DNA of 64,000 nucleotides, from contig JAEKNX010000016.1 of the NCBI GenBank assembly GCA_016839055.1, forward strand, positions 1 through 64,000. Reading direction: 5' to 3'. Made by a program: the position numbers and the translations under genes. A model generated the notes under the pieces. It had not been told where the DNA came from, searched no databases, and saw only the letters and a program-made list of their open reading frames with translations. The stretch's first letter is position 1, and each line of letters starts with the position of its first letter. Below are positions 52,915-61,026 of this stretch, one piece after another. This stretch comes from Spirochaetales bacterium (GTDB lineage Bacteria > Spirochaetota > Spirochaetia > UBA9216).

Positions 52915-53140
52915 TTACACATAATCCGGGATGATCTGTAAAAAAAGTATACGTGGACGGGACTCAATCTGCATAAGGGGTTCTAAGAATCATTCTGAAT
53001 GCTGTAGTTCATCTTGAAAACTGCCTGCTTTGCCGTAAATAGCCGATTTTATGCGTGATGATTACTCAATTCATAGGAATTTTCTAAAACGATTTAAAAC
53101 TGGCATATTTATTGCAATATAAAAGGTGGAGAGAGTAAAA

Positions 53141-54640
53141 ATGACAGATCAGACTATATTGCAAATGAAAAATATTGTAAAAACCTTTCCGGGCGTAAAG
53201 GCCCTCGATAATGTTACATTTTCATGCAGACCTGGGGAGGTTCATGCGTTGCTTGGAGAGAACGGTGCGGGGAAATCCACATTGATGAAGATTTTGAGTG
53301 CGGCATATCGGCCTGACAGTGGCGAAATCATTTTCAAAAATGAACTCTTTAAACATTCAAATCCGATTGCCGCCCAGAAGGCTGGTATAGGAATCATCTA
53401 TCAGGAATTCAATCTTGTTCCTCATATGTCGGTTGTTGAGAATATTTTTCTCGGACGGGAACCACTTATAGGCTGCAAGTTAATTGACTATAGGACTATG
53501 CGGGATGAGGCACAAAAGCTGCTTAGCGGTCTCGGCCTTACAATCGATGTTAACCAGAAGGTGAAGAATCTTAGTGTGGCCCAGCAGCAGATGGTGGAGA
53601 TTGCGAAGGCTCTATCCATGAATGCGGAGCTGATAGTTATGGATGAACCAACAGCCACCCTTACTGACCGCGAGATTGAATTTCTTTTTGGAACGATAAG
53701 AACACTCAGGTCTCAGGGGAAAACGATTATCTACATCTCACACAGGCTCGAAGAGATCTTCGAGGTTTGCGACAGGGTGACTATTCTTAAAGATGGGAAG
53801 ACGGTAGGTACAGAAAATGTGCCAGACCTTGATAAGGATAGGATGATTAAGATGATGGTCGGCCGTACTCTCGGCGAGTATTATCCCGATAGAAGCACAG
53901 CCCGGAAGGGAGATAAGGTCCTTGAAGTCAGGAACATCACACGAAAAGGAGTGCTTAATGATATCTCCTTTTCAGCCTACGCGGGTGAGATTCTGGGGAT
54001 TTCCGGACTCGTCGGAGCGGGCCGTACTGAGCTGGCAAGGGCTATTTTCGGTGCTGATTCCATCGATGGCGGGGCTGTCCTAATCGATGAGAATGAAGTG
54101 AAGATTAATGAACCTTTAAAGGCCATCAGGCTGAATATCGGCTTTGCTACTGAAGATCGAAAAGGGCAGGGCCTTATTCTCGGGTTGTCAGTCCGAAAGA
54201 ATATTTCACTTGCAATTCTTCCTCAGCTGATTAAATACGGCCTCATTCAGCCGAAGAAGGAAAAGGAAGTGGCAGACAGGTATATGAAGATCCTGAAGAT
54301 TGCGGCACCCGGTATTGATTATCCGGTTAAGGGCCTTTCCGGCGGAAATCAGCAGAAGGTCGTTCTCGCTAAATGGCTGGCAAAAGACTGCAGGATTATC
54401 ATTCTTGATGAACCGACACGCGGAATCGATGTTGGCGCAAAGGCAGAAATTTATAATCTTATGAGAAAGCTTGCCGATCAGGGCAAGGTAATAATAATGA
54501 TATCATCCGAGTTGCCTGAGGTGATCGGAGTAAGTGACAGAGTACTTGTAATGCACTCCGGAAAGATAACCGGAGCATTTAATGCTGATGAAGTAACAGA
54601 AGAAAAAATAATGAAATGCGCAACAGGGGAGGTGGCATAA
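53141..54640 (+). CDS. Sugar ABC transporter ATPase (RbsA/MglA type)
   Basis: A 499-residue double ATPase of the CUT2 family. First domain: Walker A LLGENGAGKSTLMKIL, signature LSVAQQQMVEIAKAL, Walker B ELIVMDEPTATLT. Second: degenerate Walker A GLVGAGRTELARAIFGAD, signature LSGGNQQKVVLAKWLA, Walker B RIIILDEPTRGID. It powers uptake of a mono- or short sugar through the permease encoded next (overlap of one base, TAATG). ATG 53141 is preferred over 53126 because GGTGGAGAG lies before it. Confidence 0.93.
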   Translation: MTDQTILQMKNIVKTFPGVKALDNVTFSCRPGEVHALLGENGAGKSTLMKILSAAYRPDSGEIIFKNELFKHSNPIAAQKAGIGIIYQEFNLVPHMSVVENIFLGREPLIGCKLIDYRTMRDEAQKLLSGLGLTIDVNQKVKNLSVAQQQMVEIAKALSMNAELIVMDEPTATLTDREIEFLFGTIRTLRSQGKTIIYISHRLEEIFEVCDRVTILKDGKTVGTENVPDLDKDRMIKMMVGRTLGEYYPDRSTARKGDKVLEVRNITRKGVLNDISFSAYAGEILGISGLVGAGRTELARAIFGADSIDGGAVLIDENEVKINEPLKAIRLNIGFATEDRKGQGLILGLSVRKNISLAILPQLIKYGLIQPKKEKEVADRYMKILKIAAPGIDYPVKGLSGGNQQKVVLAKWLAKDCRIIILDEPTRGIDVGAKAEIYNLMRKLADQGKVIIMISSELPEVIGVSDRVLVMHSGKITGAFNADEVTEEKIMKCATGEVA

Positions 54641-55593
54641 TGTCAACAGAACGAATTAGTAGGTTTAATAAGGCGCACTTCCTGGAAGATTACGGGATGC
54701 TGCTGGTGCTCGGGGTACTCTTTCTAGTATGTGCAATTGTGTCTCCATACTTTCTTAAACCGGAAAACCTTCTGAATATCACTAGGCAGATATCAGTAAG
54801 CGGAATAATAAGTATTGGAATGACCTTTGTCATCATTACCGGAGGTATCGATCTGTCTGTAGGCTCAGTGCTTGCTTTTTCGACACTTATGATAGCCGGT
54901 TTTAAAGGGATGGGGGCTTTCCCTGCCTTCGTTATTGCAATGGCACTGAGTATGGCCTTCGGTCTTGTCACCGGAATCCTTGTTACAAAGGGAAAATTGC
55001 AGGCCTTCATAGCTACTCTCGGAATGATGACAGCTGTTGTTGGCATCGGGCTTACCTATTCACACGGGCATCCGATTATTGGAACTCCCGAAGGGCTAAG
55101 CTTTCTTGGACAGGGTAAAGTCCTGGGGATACCGGTTCAGACCATACTTTTCACATTAACAGCGATTATCGCAGGCATCGTCCTTAACCGGACAAGGCTC
55201 GGACGCTACATCTACGCCGTCGGCGGAAATGAAGAGGGCAGCCGGTTGTCAGGCATCCGGGTTGACCGGGTAAAAACTGCCGCCTACGTTATCAGTTCAG
55301 CACTTTCCGGATTCGCGGGCATAATAATGGCCAATCATCTGAATGTAGGTGAGGCGAACCTGGGCTCCGGCATGGAACTTGACGCCATTGCTTCTGTCGC
55401 GGTCGGGGGTACATCCCTCTCAGGCGGAAGAGGCGGAGTAGTTGGCACAGTAATCGGGGTAATCATAATCGGTATTCTTAACAATTTTCTCAACTTGATA
55501 AATGTGCCGGGTTATACCCAGAAAATTGTAAAGGGCGCAATAATAATTATAGCGGTTCTTGCTCAGAGCCTCCAGGCAAACAGAAAAAAGTAG
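54640..55593 (+). CDS. Sugar ABC transporter permease (RbsC type)
   Basis: A 317-residue membrane protein with about ten segments and CUT2 permease motifs: ISVSGIISIGMTFVIITGGIDLSVGSVLA (in parts: GMTFVIITGGIDLSVGS), YIYAVGGNEEGSRLSGI and VGGTSLSGGRGGVVGTVIG. It forms the channel dimer of the transporter. The start overlaps the stop of the ATPase gene. Confidence 0.93.
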   Translation: MSTERISRFNKAHFLEDYGMLLVLGVLFLVCAIVSPYFLKPENLLNITRQISVSGIISIGMTFVIITGGIDLSVGSVLAFSTLMIAGFKGMGAFPAFVIAMALSMAFGLVTGILVTKGKLQAFIATLGMMTAVVGIGLTYSHGHPIIGTPEGLSFLGQGKVLGIPVQTILFTLTAIIAGIVLNRTRLGRYIYAVGGNEEGSRLSGIRVDRVKTAAYVISSALSGFAGIIMANHLNVGEANLGSGMELDAIASVAVGGTSLSGGRGGVVGTVIGVIIIGILNNFLNLINVPGYTQKIVKGAIIIIAVLAQSLQANRKK

Positions 55594-55648
55594 GTTAAAC
55601 AGGGTTTAACACGCGTGTTACGCGTTTTATTTAAGTAGGAGGCAAAGA

Positions 55649-56602
55649 ATGAAAAGATTTCTAATCGTGATGCTGGTTTTAATCAGTCTGAGCGCAATGG
55701 CCTTTGCTGGCGGGCAGCAAGACGGCGGAGAAGATATGATTGTTATCGGACTTTCACAGGAAAGTCTTGACCATCCTTTCATGGTTACCCAGAGAGACCA
55801 GATTATTGAATCAGCCAAAGCATTGCCAAATGTTAAGGTAATAGCAACTGATGGACAGGGTTCAGTTGTAAACCAGGTTGCTGGTATTGAAGACATGCTC
55901 ACAAAGGGTATCGACATTCTGCTGCTTCAGGCTGGAAAGGCTGAGGGTCTTAAGCAGGAACTTAAGAAGGTACACGAGAAGGGCATTCCTTTCATGTTTG
56001 TTGGTAAGCCCATCCACGGAACCGACGCTATCACGATGGTTTCAATGGATAATTATCTGATCGGTACTGAAATTGGTGAATATGTAGTTGAGGAGCTCAA
56101 AGCCAAATACGGTTCAGTCAAGGGTAATGTCGTTGTAATAGAAGGTATACCCGGAGACGAGACCTCAGTAAACAGAGTCGGCGGATTTCACGAGGTTATT
56201 GACACTTACAGCGGTATCAAGGTTGTTGCACAGCAGCCTGCAGATTACAGAAGGCCTCAGGCAGTTTCGGTTATGCAGAATATTCTTCAGGCAAATCCTA
56301 CCGGAACTCTCGATGTTGTTTTTGCCGCAAATGGTGAAATGGCCCTCGGAGCTGTTCAGGCTGTTAAAGATGCCGGCAGACTCGATGAAGTAATCATAAT
56401 CGGCCTCGACGGTCAGCAGGAAGAGCTTGATGCAATTGCCGCCGGTGATATGGCAGCAACCTGGACCTATGAACCATGTGGAACTCAGGGATTCGAGCTT
56501 GCAATGAAAATACTTGCCGGTGAAACAGTTGATCTCGAAGTTATTCCAGCATCAAGGAAGATAACTAAAGAAAACGTTGCAGGACAGAAACCTGCTTTCT
56601 AA
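55649..56602 (+). CDS. Sugar ABC transporter substrate-binding protein (RbsB type)
   Basis: A 317-residue exported binding protein. Signal peptide MKRFLIVMLVLISLSAMAFAGG with cleavage after AFA; mature protein of periplasmic-binding type I fold (VIGLSQESLDHPFMVTQRD, VEGIPGDETSVNRVGGFHEV-like IEGIPGDETSVNRVGG, VVFAANGEMALGAVQA and IGLDGQQEELDAI). Related proteins bind ribose, xylose, autoinducer-2 or sugar alcohols. A GTAGGAGG site precedes it. A long hairpin follows the gene, which may raise its expression relative to the downstream genes. Confidence 0.9.
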   Translation: MKRFLIVMLVLISLSAMAFAGGQQDGGEDMIVIGLSQESLDHPFMVTQRDQIIESAKALPNVKVIATDGQGSVVNQVAGIEDMLTKGIDILLLQAGKAEGLKQELKKVHEKGIPFMFVGKPIHGTDAITMVSMDNYLIGTEIGEYVVEELKAKYGSVKGNVVVIEGIPGDETSVNRVGGFHEVIDTYSGIKVVAQQPADYRRPQAVSVMQNILQANPTGTLDVVFAANGEMALGAVQAVKDAGRLDEVIIIGLDGQQEELDAIAAGDMAATWTYEPCGTQGFELAMKILAGETVDLEVIPASRKITKENVAGQKPAF

Positions 56603-56609
56603 TTAAAAG

Positions 56610-56672
56610 CTGTTTCCCCATACGACCCGCAGGATCGTCCGATCCTTTGGACCGTCGTACGCGGGGAAACAG
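56610..56672 (+). terminator. Large perfect hairpin after the binding-protein gene
   Basis: CTGTTTCCCC (56610-56619) pairs with GGGGAAACAG (56663-56672); inside, ACGAC pairs with GTCGT, and GGATCG with CGATCC (about 56632-56645). No T tract follows, so it is better read as an mRNA-stabilising or partial-termination element between the binding-protein gene and the transketolase genes. Confidence 0.75.
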
Positions 56673-56769
56673 TCGGAAGCTTATGGAGTCCGTTTCAAAC
56701 ATTCGACAGCGAAGCGGGCTCTACTTTAAATATAGCATAACTTCCTTGAAATGTTACAGGAGAAAATAG

Positions 56770-57600
56770 ATGGAGACGGTTAAGCTTGAGAAACAAGCCT
56801 TGTTGGTCAGGGAATTGATAATTGAGGCAATTGGAGATCTTGGCGTAGGCCACATAGGCGGATCACTCTCAATTGTCGAGGTTCTGACGACACTTTATTA
56901 TGAATGCATGACTGTGGATCCTGCAAATCCGCTGATGAGCAAACGCGACAGGCTTGTTCTCTCGAAAGGACATGCGGGACCTGCTCTCTACGCGGTTCTC
57001 GCATCAAAAGGATATTTCCCGATCGATTGGTTGAAAACACTCAACGCGGGCGGCACAAGGCTGCCGAGCCACTGTGACCGGAGACTCACTCCGGGAATCG
57101 ATATGAGTACAGGTTCCCTCGGACAGGGGCTATCGGCCGCGATAGGAATGGCTCTCGGCAGCAGGATGGACGGCCTGGATAACTGGATCTATGCAATATT
57201 AGGTGATGGTGAGAGTGATGAGGGCCAGGTCTGGGAGGCCGCCATGGCGGGCGCCCATTTCGAACTTGACCGGCTCATTGCCTTTACCGATTACAACAAG
57301 ATGAATATCGACGGCTACACAAGGGACATCATGAACCTTGATGATCTCGGAGCAAAATGGTCGGCATTCAACTGGCATGTCCAGAGAGTAAACGGTCATG
57401 AAATTGAAGAGATAATAAACGCAGTTGCCCGGGCAAAGAAGGTAATTGGCCGCCCTTCAATGATCATCCTCGATACCGTGAAGGGTAAAGACTGCAGCTT
57501 TGCAGAAGGAAAAATATCAAGTCATAATATGACGGTAAGCCTTCAGCAGAAAGAAGAGGCTCTTGCCTTGCTGAAAAAAAAGGAGAAGCTCTATGCCTGA
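56770..57600 (+). CDS. Transketolase, N-terminal (thiamine-diphosphate pyrophosphate) subunit
   Basis: A 276-residue half-transketolase. It has the thiamine-diphosphate motif GDGESDEGQVWEAAMAGAHF-N type (GDGESDEGQVWEAA then YNKMNIDG), the GHIGGSLSIVEVLTTLYY start, SKGHAGPALYAVLASKGYF and MSTGSLGQGLSAAIGMALG. It needs the C-terminal subunit encoded next, with an 8-base overlap. Together they transfer two-carbon ketol units. The position behind a sugar ABC transporter points to a catabolic duty rather than to the general pentose phosphate pathway. Confidence 0.93.
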   Translation: METVKLEKQALLVRELIIEAIGDLGVGHIGGSLSIVEVLTTLYYECMTVDPANPLMSKRDRLVLSKGHAGPALYAVLASKGYFPIDWLKTLNAGGTRLPSHCDRRLTPGIDMSTGSLGQGLSAAIGMALGSRMDGLDNWIYAILGDGESDEGQVWEAAMAGAHFELDRLIAFTDYNKMNIDGYTRDIMNLDDLGAKWSAFNWHVQRVNGHEIEEIINAVARAKKVIGRPSMIILDTVKGKDCSFAEGKISSHNMTVSLQQKEEALALLKKKEKLYA

Positions 57601-58531
57601 TATGGATATGAGAGATGCCTACTGCCTGGCCCTTAAAGAGCTGGCAGCTGATAATAAAAATATTGTAGCGCTTGACGCGGACCTTATGGGAGCAGACGGG
57701 CTTTCCTCTTTCAAGAAAGAATTCCCTGATCAGTTTATAAACGTTGGAGTGGCCGAAGCTAATATGGTTGGAATAGCATCAGGTCTCTCGACGATGGGCA
57801 AAATCCCATTTGCATCGAGCTTTGCCTGTTTTGCATCGAGACGAGTGTATGATCAGTTCTTTATATCGTCAAATTATGCCGGACTCAAGGTCAACCTGAC
57901 AGGAAGTGATCCGGGGATATCCGCCCAACTTAACGGCGGTACCCACATGGCCTTCGAGGATATCGGAATAATGCGCAATACTCCGAACCTCGTAATCTAT
58001 GAGCCCTGTGACATAGTTTCGATGAAAGCTCTCGTCAAGGAGGCCGCAAAGATTCCGAACTGTACCTATTTAAGGCTTCACCGGAAGGGTTCGAACACAA
58101 TCTATGATCAAAATGAGACCTTTGAGCTGGGTAAGGGAAAGGTCCTGCGTGACGGAACAGATCTTACAATTATTGCTACTGGTTACATTCTGGTCCCCGA
58201 GGCGCTTAAGGCGGCAGAGGCTCTCTCGGCAAAGGGCATTGAGGCCGCTGTCATCGACGGGTACAGCATCAAACCCTTCGACGAGGACCTGGTACTTGAA
58301 TACGCGAAGAAAACCGGTGCGGTTCTTACATGTGAAAACCACCAGGCAGCAACAGGGCTTGGAAGCGCTGTTGCTACTTTTCTTTCTGCAAAACATCCTG
58401 TCCCTGTCTTTACCCATGGAGTAAAGGATGTCTTTGGAGAAGTAGGCGGGATGGATTACCTGAAAAAGAAATTCGGTTTTACAGCCGAAAGAATCACAGA
58501 ACTAGCCGAGGCGCTGATAAAGGAAAAGTAA
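57593..58531 (+). CDS. Transketolase, C-terminal (pyrimidine-binding) subunit
   Basis: A 312-residue protein containing the pyrimidine-binding domain (VALDADLMGADGLSSF, FPDQFINVGVAEANMVGIASG with the activating glutamate, and FASSFACFASRRVYDQ) and the C-terminal transketolase domain (ATGYILVPEALKAAEAL, VLTCENHQAATGLGSAV). It completes the active site with the N-terminal subunit. Start codon lies inside the N-terminal gene. Confidence 0.93.
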   Translation: MPDMDMRDAYCLALKELAADNKNIVALDADLMGADGLSSFKKEFPDQFINVGVAEANMVGIASGLSTMGKIPFASSFACFASRRVYDQFFISSNYAGLKVNLTGSDPGISAQLNGGTHMAFEDIGIMRNTPNLVIYEPCDIVSMKALVKEAAKIPNCTYLRLHRKGSNTIYDQNETFELGKGKVLRDGTDLTIIATGYILVPEALKAAEALSAKGIEAAVIDGYSIKPFDEDLVLEYAKKTGAVLTCENHQAATGLGSAVATFLSAKHPVPVFTHGVKDVFGEVGGMDYLKKKFGFTAERITELAEALIKEK

Positions 58532-58534
58532 GTT

Positions 58535-60373
58535 ATGAAAGGATATAATGGAAGATATCTTGATATTGATCTATCCGCCGGGACGGTCGAGGTAAAACCC
58601 TTATCCGAGGACATGGTGAGGCAGTATATCGGCGGGAGCGGTCTGGGGGCGAAATTTCTTTATGACGCTACCGGTCCGGATACTGATCCCCTGGGTCCAG
58701 AAAATATAATGATATTTGCATCAGGTCCTGTTACCTCAACCGGGGGCTTCAACTCCGATCGTTTTGAGGTTGTAAGCAAATCACCCCAGAGTGGAATTTA
58801 TGGTGAGGCCAGCTGCGGAGGCAAATGGGGCGGTCGGTTTAAAAAGACCGGATATGACGCGATGATTGTCAGGGGAAAAGCCACGTCTCCTGTCTATATA
58901 ACTATAACCGATAAAGATGTGAAAATTGAAGATGCATCAGATCTCTGGGGGCTTGATACTTTCAAAACTCACAGACAGCTGAAAGAAGCTGCCGGCAAGG
59001 GTGCGGAAGTTGCCTGTATCGGTCCATCGGGAGAAAAGATGATCCGCATAGCCGCTATTATTGCTGACGGTGCTCATGGAAGGGCTGCCGGGCGTTGTGG
59101 ACTCGGAGCGGTAATGGGATCCAAAAATCTGAAAGCAGTAGTTGTAAACGGAAATACTGTTCCTGAAATTGCAGATGCAGGTCGTATTAAAGAGATTAAT
59201 AAATCACTCAATAAGTCGATGAAAGAAGACGCAGCCTGTATGCGGGAGGCAGGTACAACCTGTGCCCTCGATTATTTTGAAGAAATTGGAAACCTGCCTA
59301 TCAGGAACTGGTATCAGGGAAACTGGCCCGAGGGGGCTGAAAATCTCAAAGGCTATACTACAGTTAAAACTCATAAGGCCAAGAGGTACGCTTGCGGTAA
59401 CTGTCCTATTGCCTGCGGCAAAATTGTAAAGGCCAAGGATGGACCATATGACGGAGAAGATGTCGCTGCTCCCGAGTATGAAACCGTTGGGCTAATGGGT
59501 TCTAACCTCATGATAGATGACTATGATATTGTTGTTAAGGAAAATGAGCTTTGTAACCGTTACGGAATAGACACTATCGCTGCCGGAAATACAATCGCAG
59601 CGGCTATGGAAGCTTTTGAGCGCGGAATTATAAGCCTTGAGGATACTGACGGCATAGAGCTCCGGTTCGGTGACGGCCAGGCGGCAATTCAAGCCCTGGA
59701 AAAGATGTGCAAACGTGAAGGCCGGCTCGGAGAACTCCTTTGTGACGGTTCCCGGAGCTTTGCTGAAAAAGTAGGACCTGAGGTTAATGAGTTTATTCAC
59801 CAGGTGAAGGGGCTTGAATTCCCCGCCCACGATCCTAGAGCTAACTTCTCGCTTGCTCTCGCCTATGCAACCTCAAACAGGGGCGCCTGTCATCTGTCGT
59901 TCACCCAGGATTATGAAGAAACTTTTGTCGAAAACCTCGGTGTCGAAGCTTCGAAAGGACGATTCTCTCCTGAAAAGGCGGCCATTGTCGCCAGGATGCA
60001 GGACTGGTCATGTCTGTTTGATTCACTCTGTATCTGTAAATTTGCCCGTTATGGCGGACTTATGCTGCAGCAGACGCTTGATTATCTTAATGCTTCGACC
60101 GGATGGGATATGGATATGGAAGATTTTCTTAAAGCCGGTGAGAGAATATTCAATTTAAAGAGGCTCTACAATCAGAAGCACGGAATATCACGGAAGGATG
60201 ATACTCTTCCGCCCAGGATCTTAACCCATCGCAGAGGGGGTGGAACAAATGAGCTTCCTCCACTTAACGTGATGCTTAGCGATTATTATGATTTCCGCGG
60301 ATGGGATGAGATGGGCCGCGTAACAGCTAAAAAACTTAACGAACTTGATATTGTAAGTCAGAAGGCCGGCTGA
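58535..60373 (+). CDS. aor: Aldehyde ferredoxin oxidoreductase
   Basis: A 612-residue tungsten/molybdenum-pterin enzyme of the AOR family. It opens with YNGRYLDIDLSAGTVEVKPL and YIGGSGLGAKFLYDATG, contains GKWGGRFKKTGYDAMIVRGKA and GRCGLGAVMGSKNLKAV for pterin binding, and has cluster cysteines in YACGNCPIACGK (about residues 289-298) and later CLFDSLCICKFA. It oxidises an aldehyde to the acid and reduces ferredoxin. Three bases separate it from the transketolase gene, so the aldehyde may come from the same pathway. The preferred substrate is not known. Confidence 0.92.
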   Translation: MKGYNGRYLDIDLSAGTVEVKPLSEDMVRQYIGGSGLGAKFLYDATGPDTDPLGPENIMIFASGPVTSTGGFNSDRFEVVSKSPQSGIYGEASCGGKWGGRFKKTGYDAMIVRGKATSPVYITITDKDVKIEDASDLWGLDTFKTHRQLKEAAGKGAEVACIGPSGEKMIRIAAIIADGAHGRAAGRCGLGAVMGSKNLKAVVVNGNTVPEIADAGRIKEINKSLNKSMKEDAACMREAGTTCALDYFEEIGNLPIRNWYQGNWPEGAENLKGYTTVKTHKAKRYACGNCPIACGKIVKAKDGPYDGEDVAAPEYETVGLMGSNLMIDDYDIVVKENELCNRYGIDTIAAGNTIAAAMEAFERGIISLEDTDGIELRFGDGQAAIQALEKMCKREGRLGELLCDGSRSFAEKVGPEVNEFIHQVKGLEFPAHDPRANFSLALAYATSNRGACHLSFTQDYEETFVENLGVEASKGRFSPEKAAIVARMQDWSCLFDSLCICKFARYGGLMLQQTLDYLNASTGWDMDMEDFLKAGERIFNLKRLYNQKHGISRKDDTLPPRILTHRRGGGTNELPPLNVMLSDYYDFRGWDEMGRVTAKKLNELDIVSQKAG

Positions 60374-61026
60374 CTTTTATAGTCTGCAATTACCATTGCC
60401 CCCGGCCGTATGCGAGGTCAGGGGGCATTGAGTTGAATATCCTGTTGATGAAATTAAGATACAACTTGATGTAAGAAAACAGGAGCCTTATTAGTCCAAA
60501 TTGAGTATATTTAAATAGTAGGATCCAATTTATATGAGAGTGCTTGTAGCAGGTGCAACCGCGGCCTGAATGAACTGATCCATAATCAGGCATCACTGTA
60601 AGCATTTAAGGCATTGTTTATTATGAGATTTATGTTCGCATAAGGGGATTTGATGTTGATACAGACAGCAATTCTAAATTTGGCTGCAATTTTATAATCA
60701 TCCGGCCCTTACTGCACCCCGTACCTAGATTTCTGCTGCGAAGACGCAGATGTTTTCCACAGTTACGAGGCCCCGCAGCGTCGGCATACACAGGCAGCCA
60801 AATTCAGAAGTACAGGCTGTCTGGAAGCGGGATTAGAGCTAATAAAAACAAGGCAAAGAGGAATATAATAATCTTCTTGCATTTAAATAATTATTCAACC
60901 GCTTCCGGAGGTCAAATTTAGAATTGCTGTGATACAGATTATTTTATATACTTTTCCCCGAAAAGATGTTTAAATAAAATCGTCCGATTATCAACGGATG
61001 AAATATGTTGAAAGAGGACGTAGCTT
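60374..61026. other. Long intergenic region with inverted repeat and a gene-start remnant
   Basis: No complete gene in 650 bases. TGCCCCC (60397-60403) and GGGGGCA (60421-60427) form a hairpin after the oxidoreductase gene. At 60534 an ATG starts MRVLVAGATAA and stops, resembling the first residues of an NAD-binding epimerase. AATTTGGCTGC (60677-60687) and GCAGCCAAATT (60794-60804) are a perfect 11-bp inverted repeat 106 bases apart. The region ends in GAGGAC before the next start codon. Confidence 0.55.

Larger units (their letters stand above)
52508..53140. other. Intergenic region with two gene remnants
   Basis: About 630 bases with no complete gene. It contains a 33-codon symporter fragment (+ strand, 52532-52633) and an 82-codon unassigned open segment (minus strand, 52669-52914). 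The remaining 220 bases carry the promoter region of the sugar ABC operon, with AAGGTGGAGAG before the start codon. Confidence 0.6.

Noticed and set aside
60534-60569. Start of an NAD-dependent epimerase (MRVLVAGATAA)
   Set aside because: Only eleven codons before a stop and nothing related downstream; too short to call a pseudogene.
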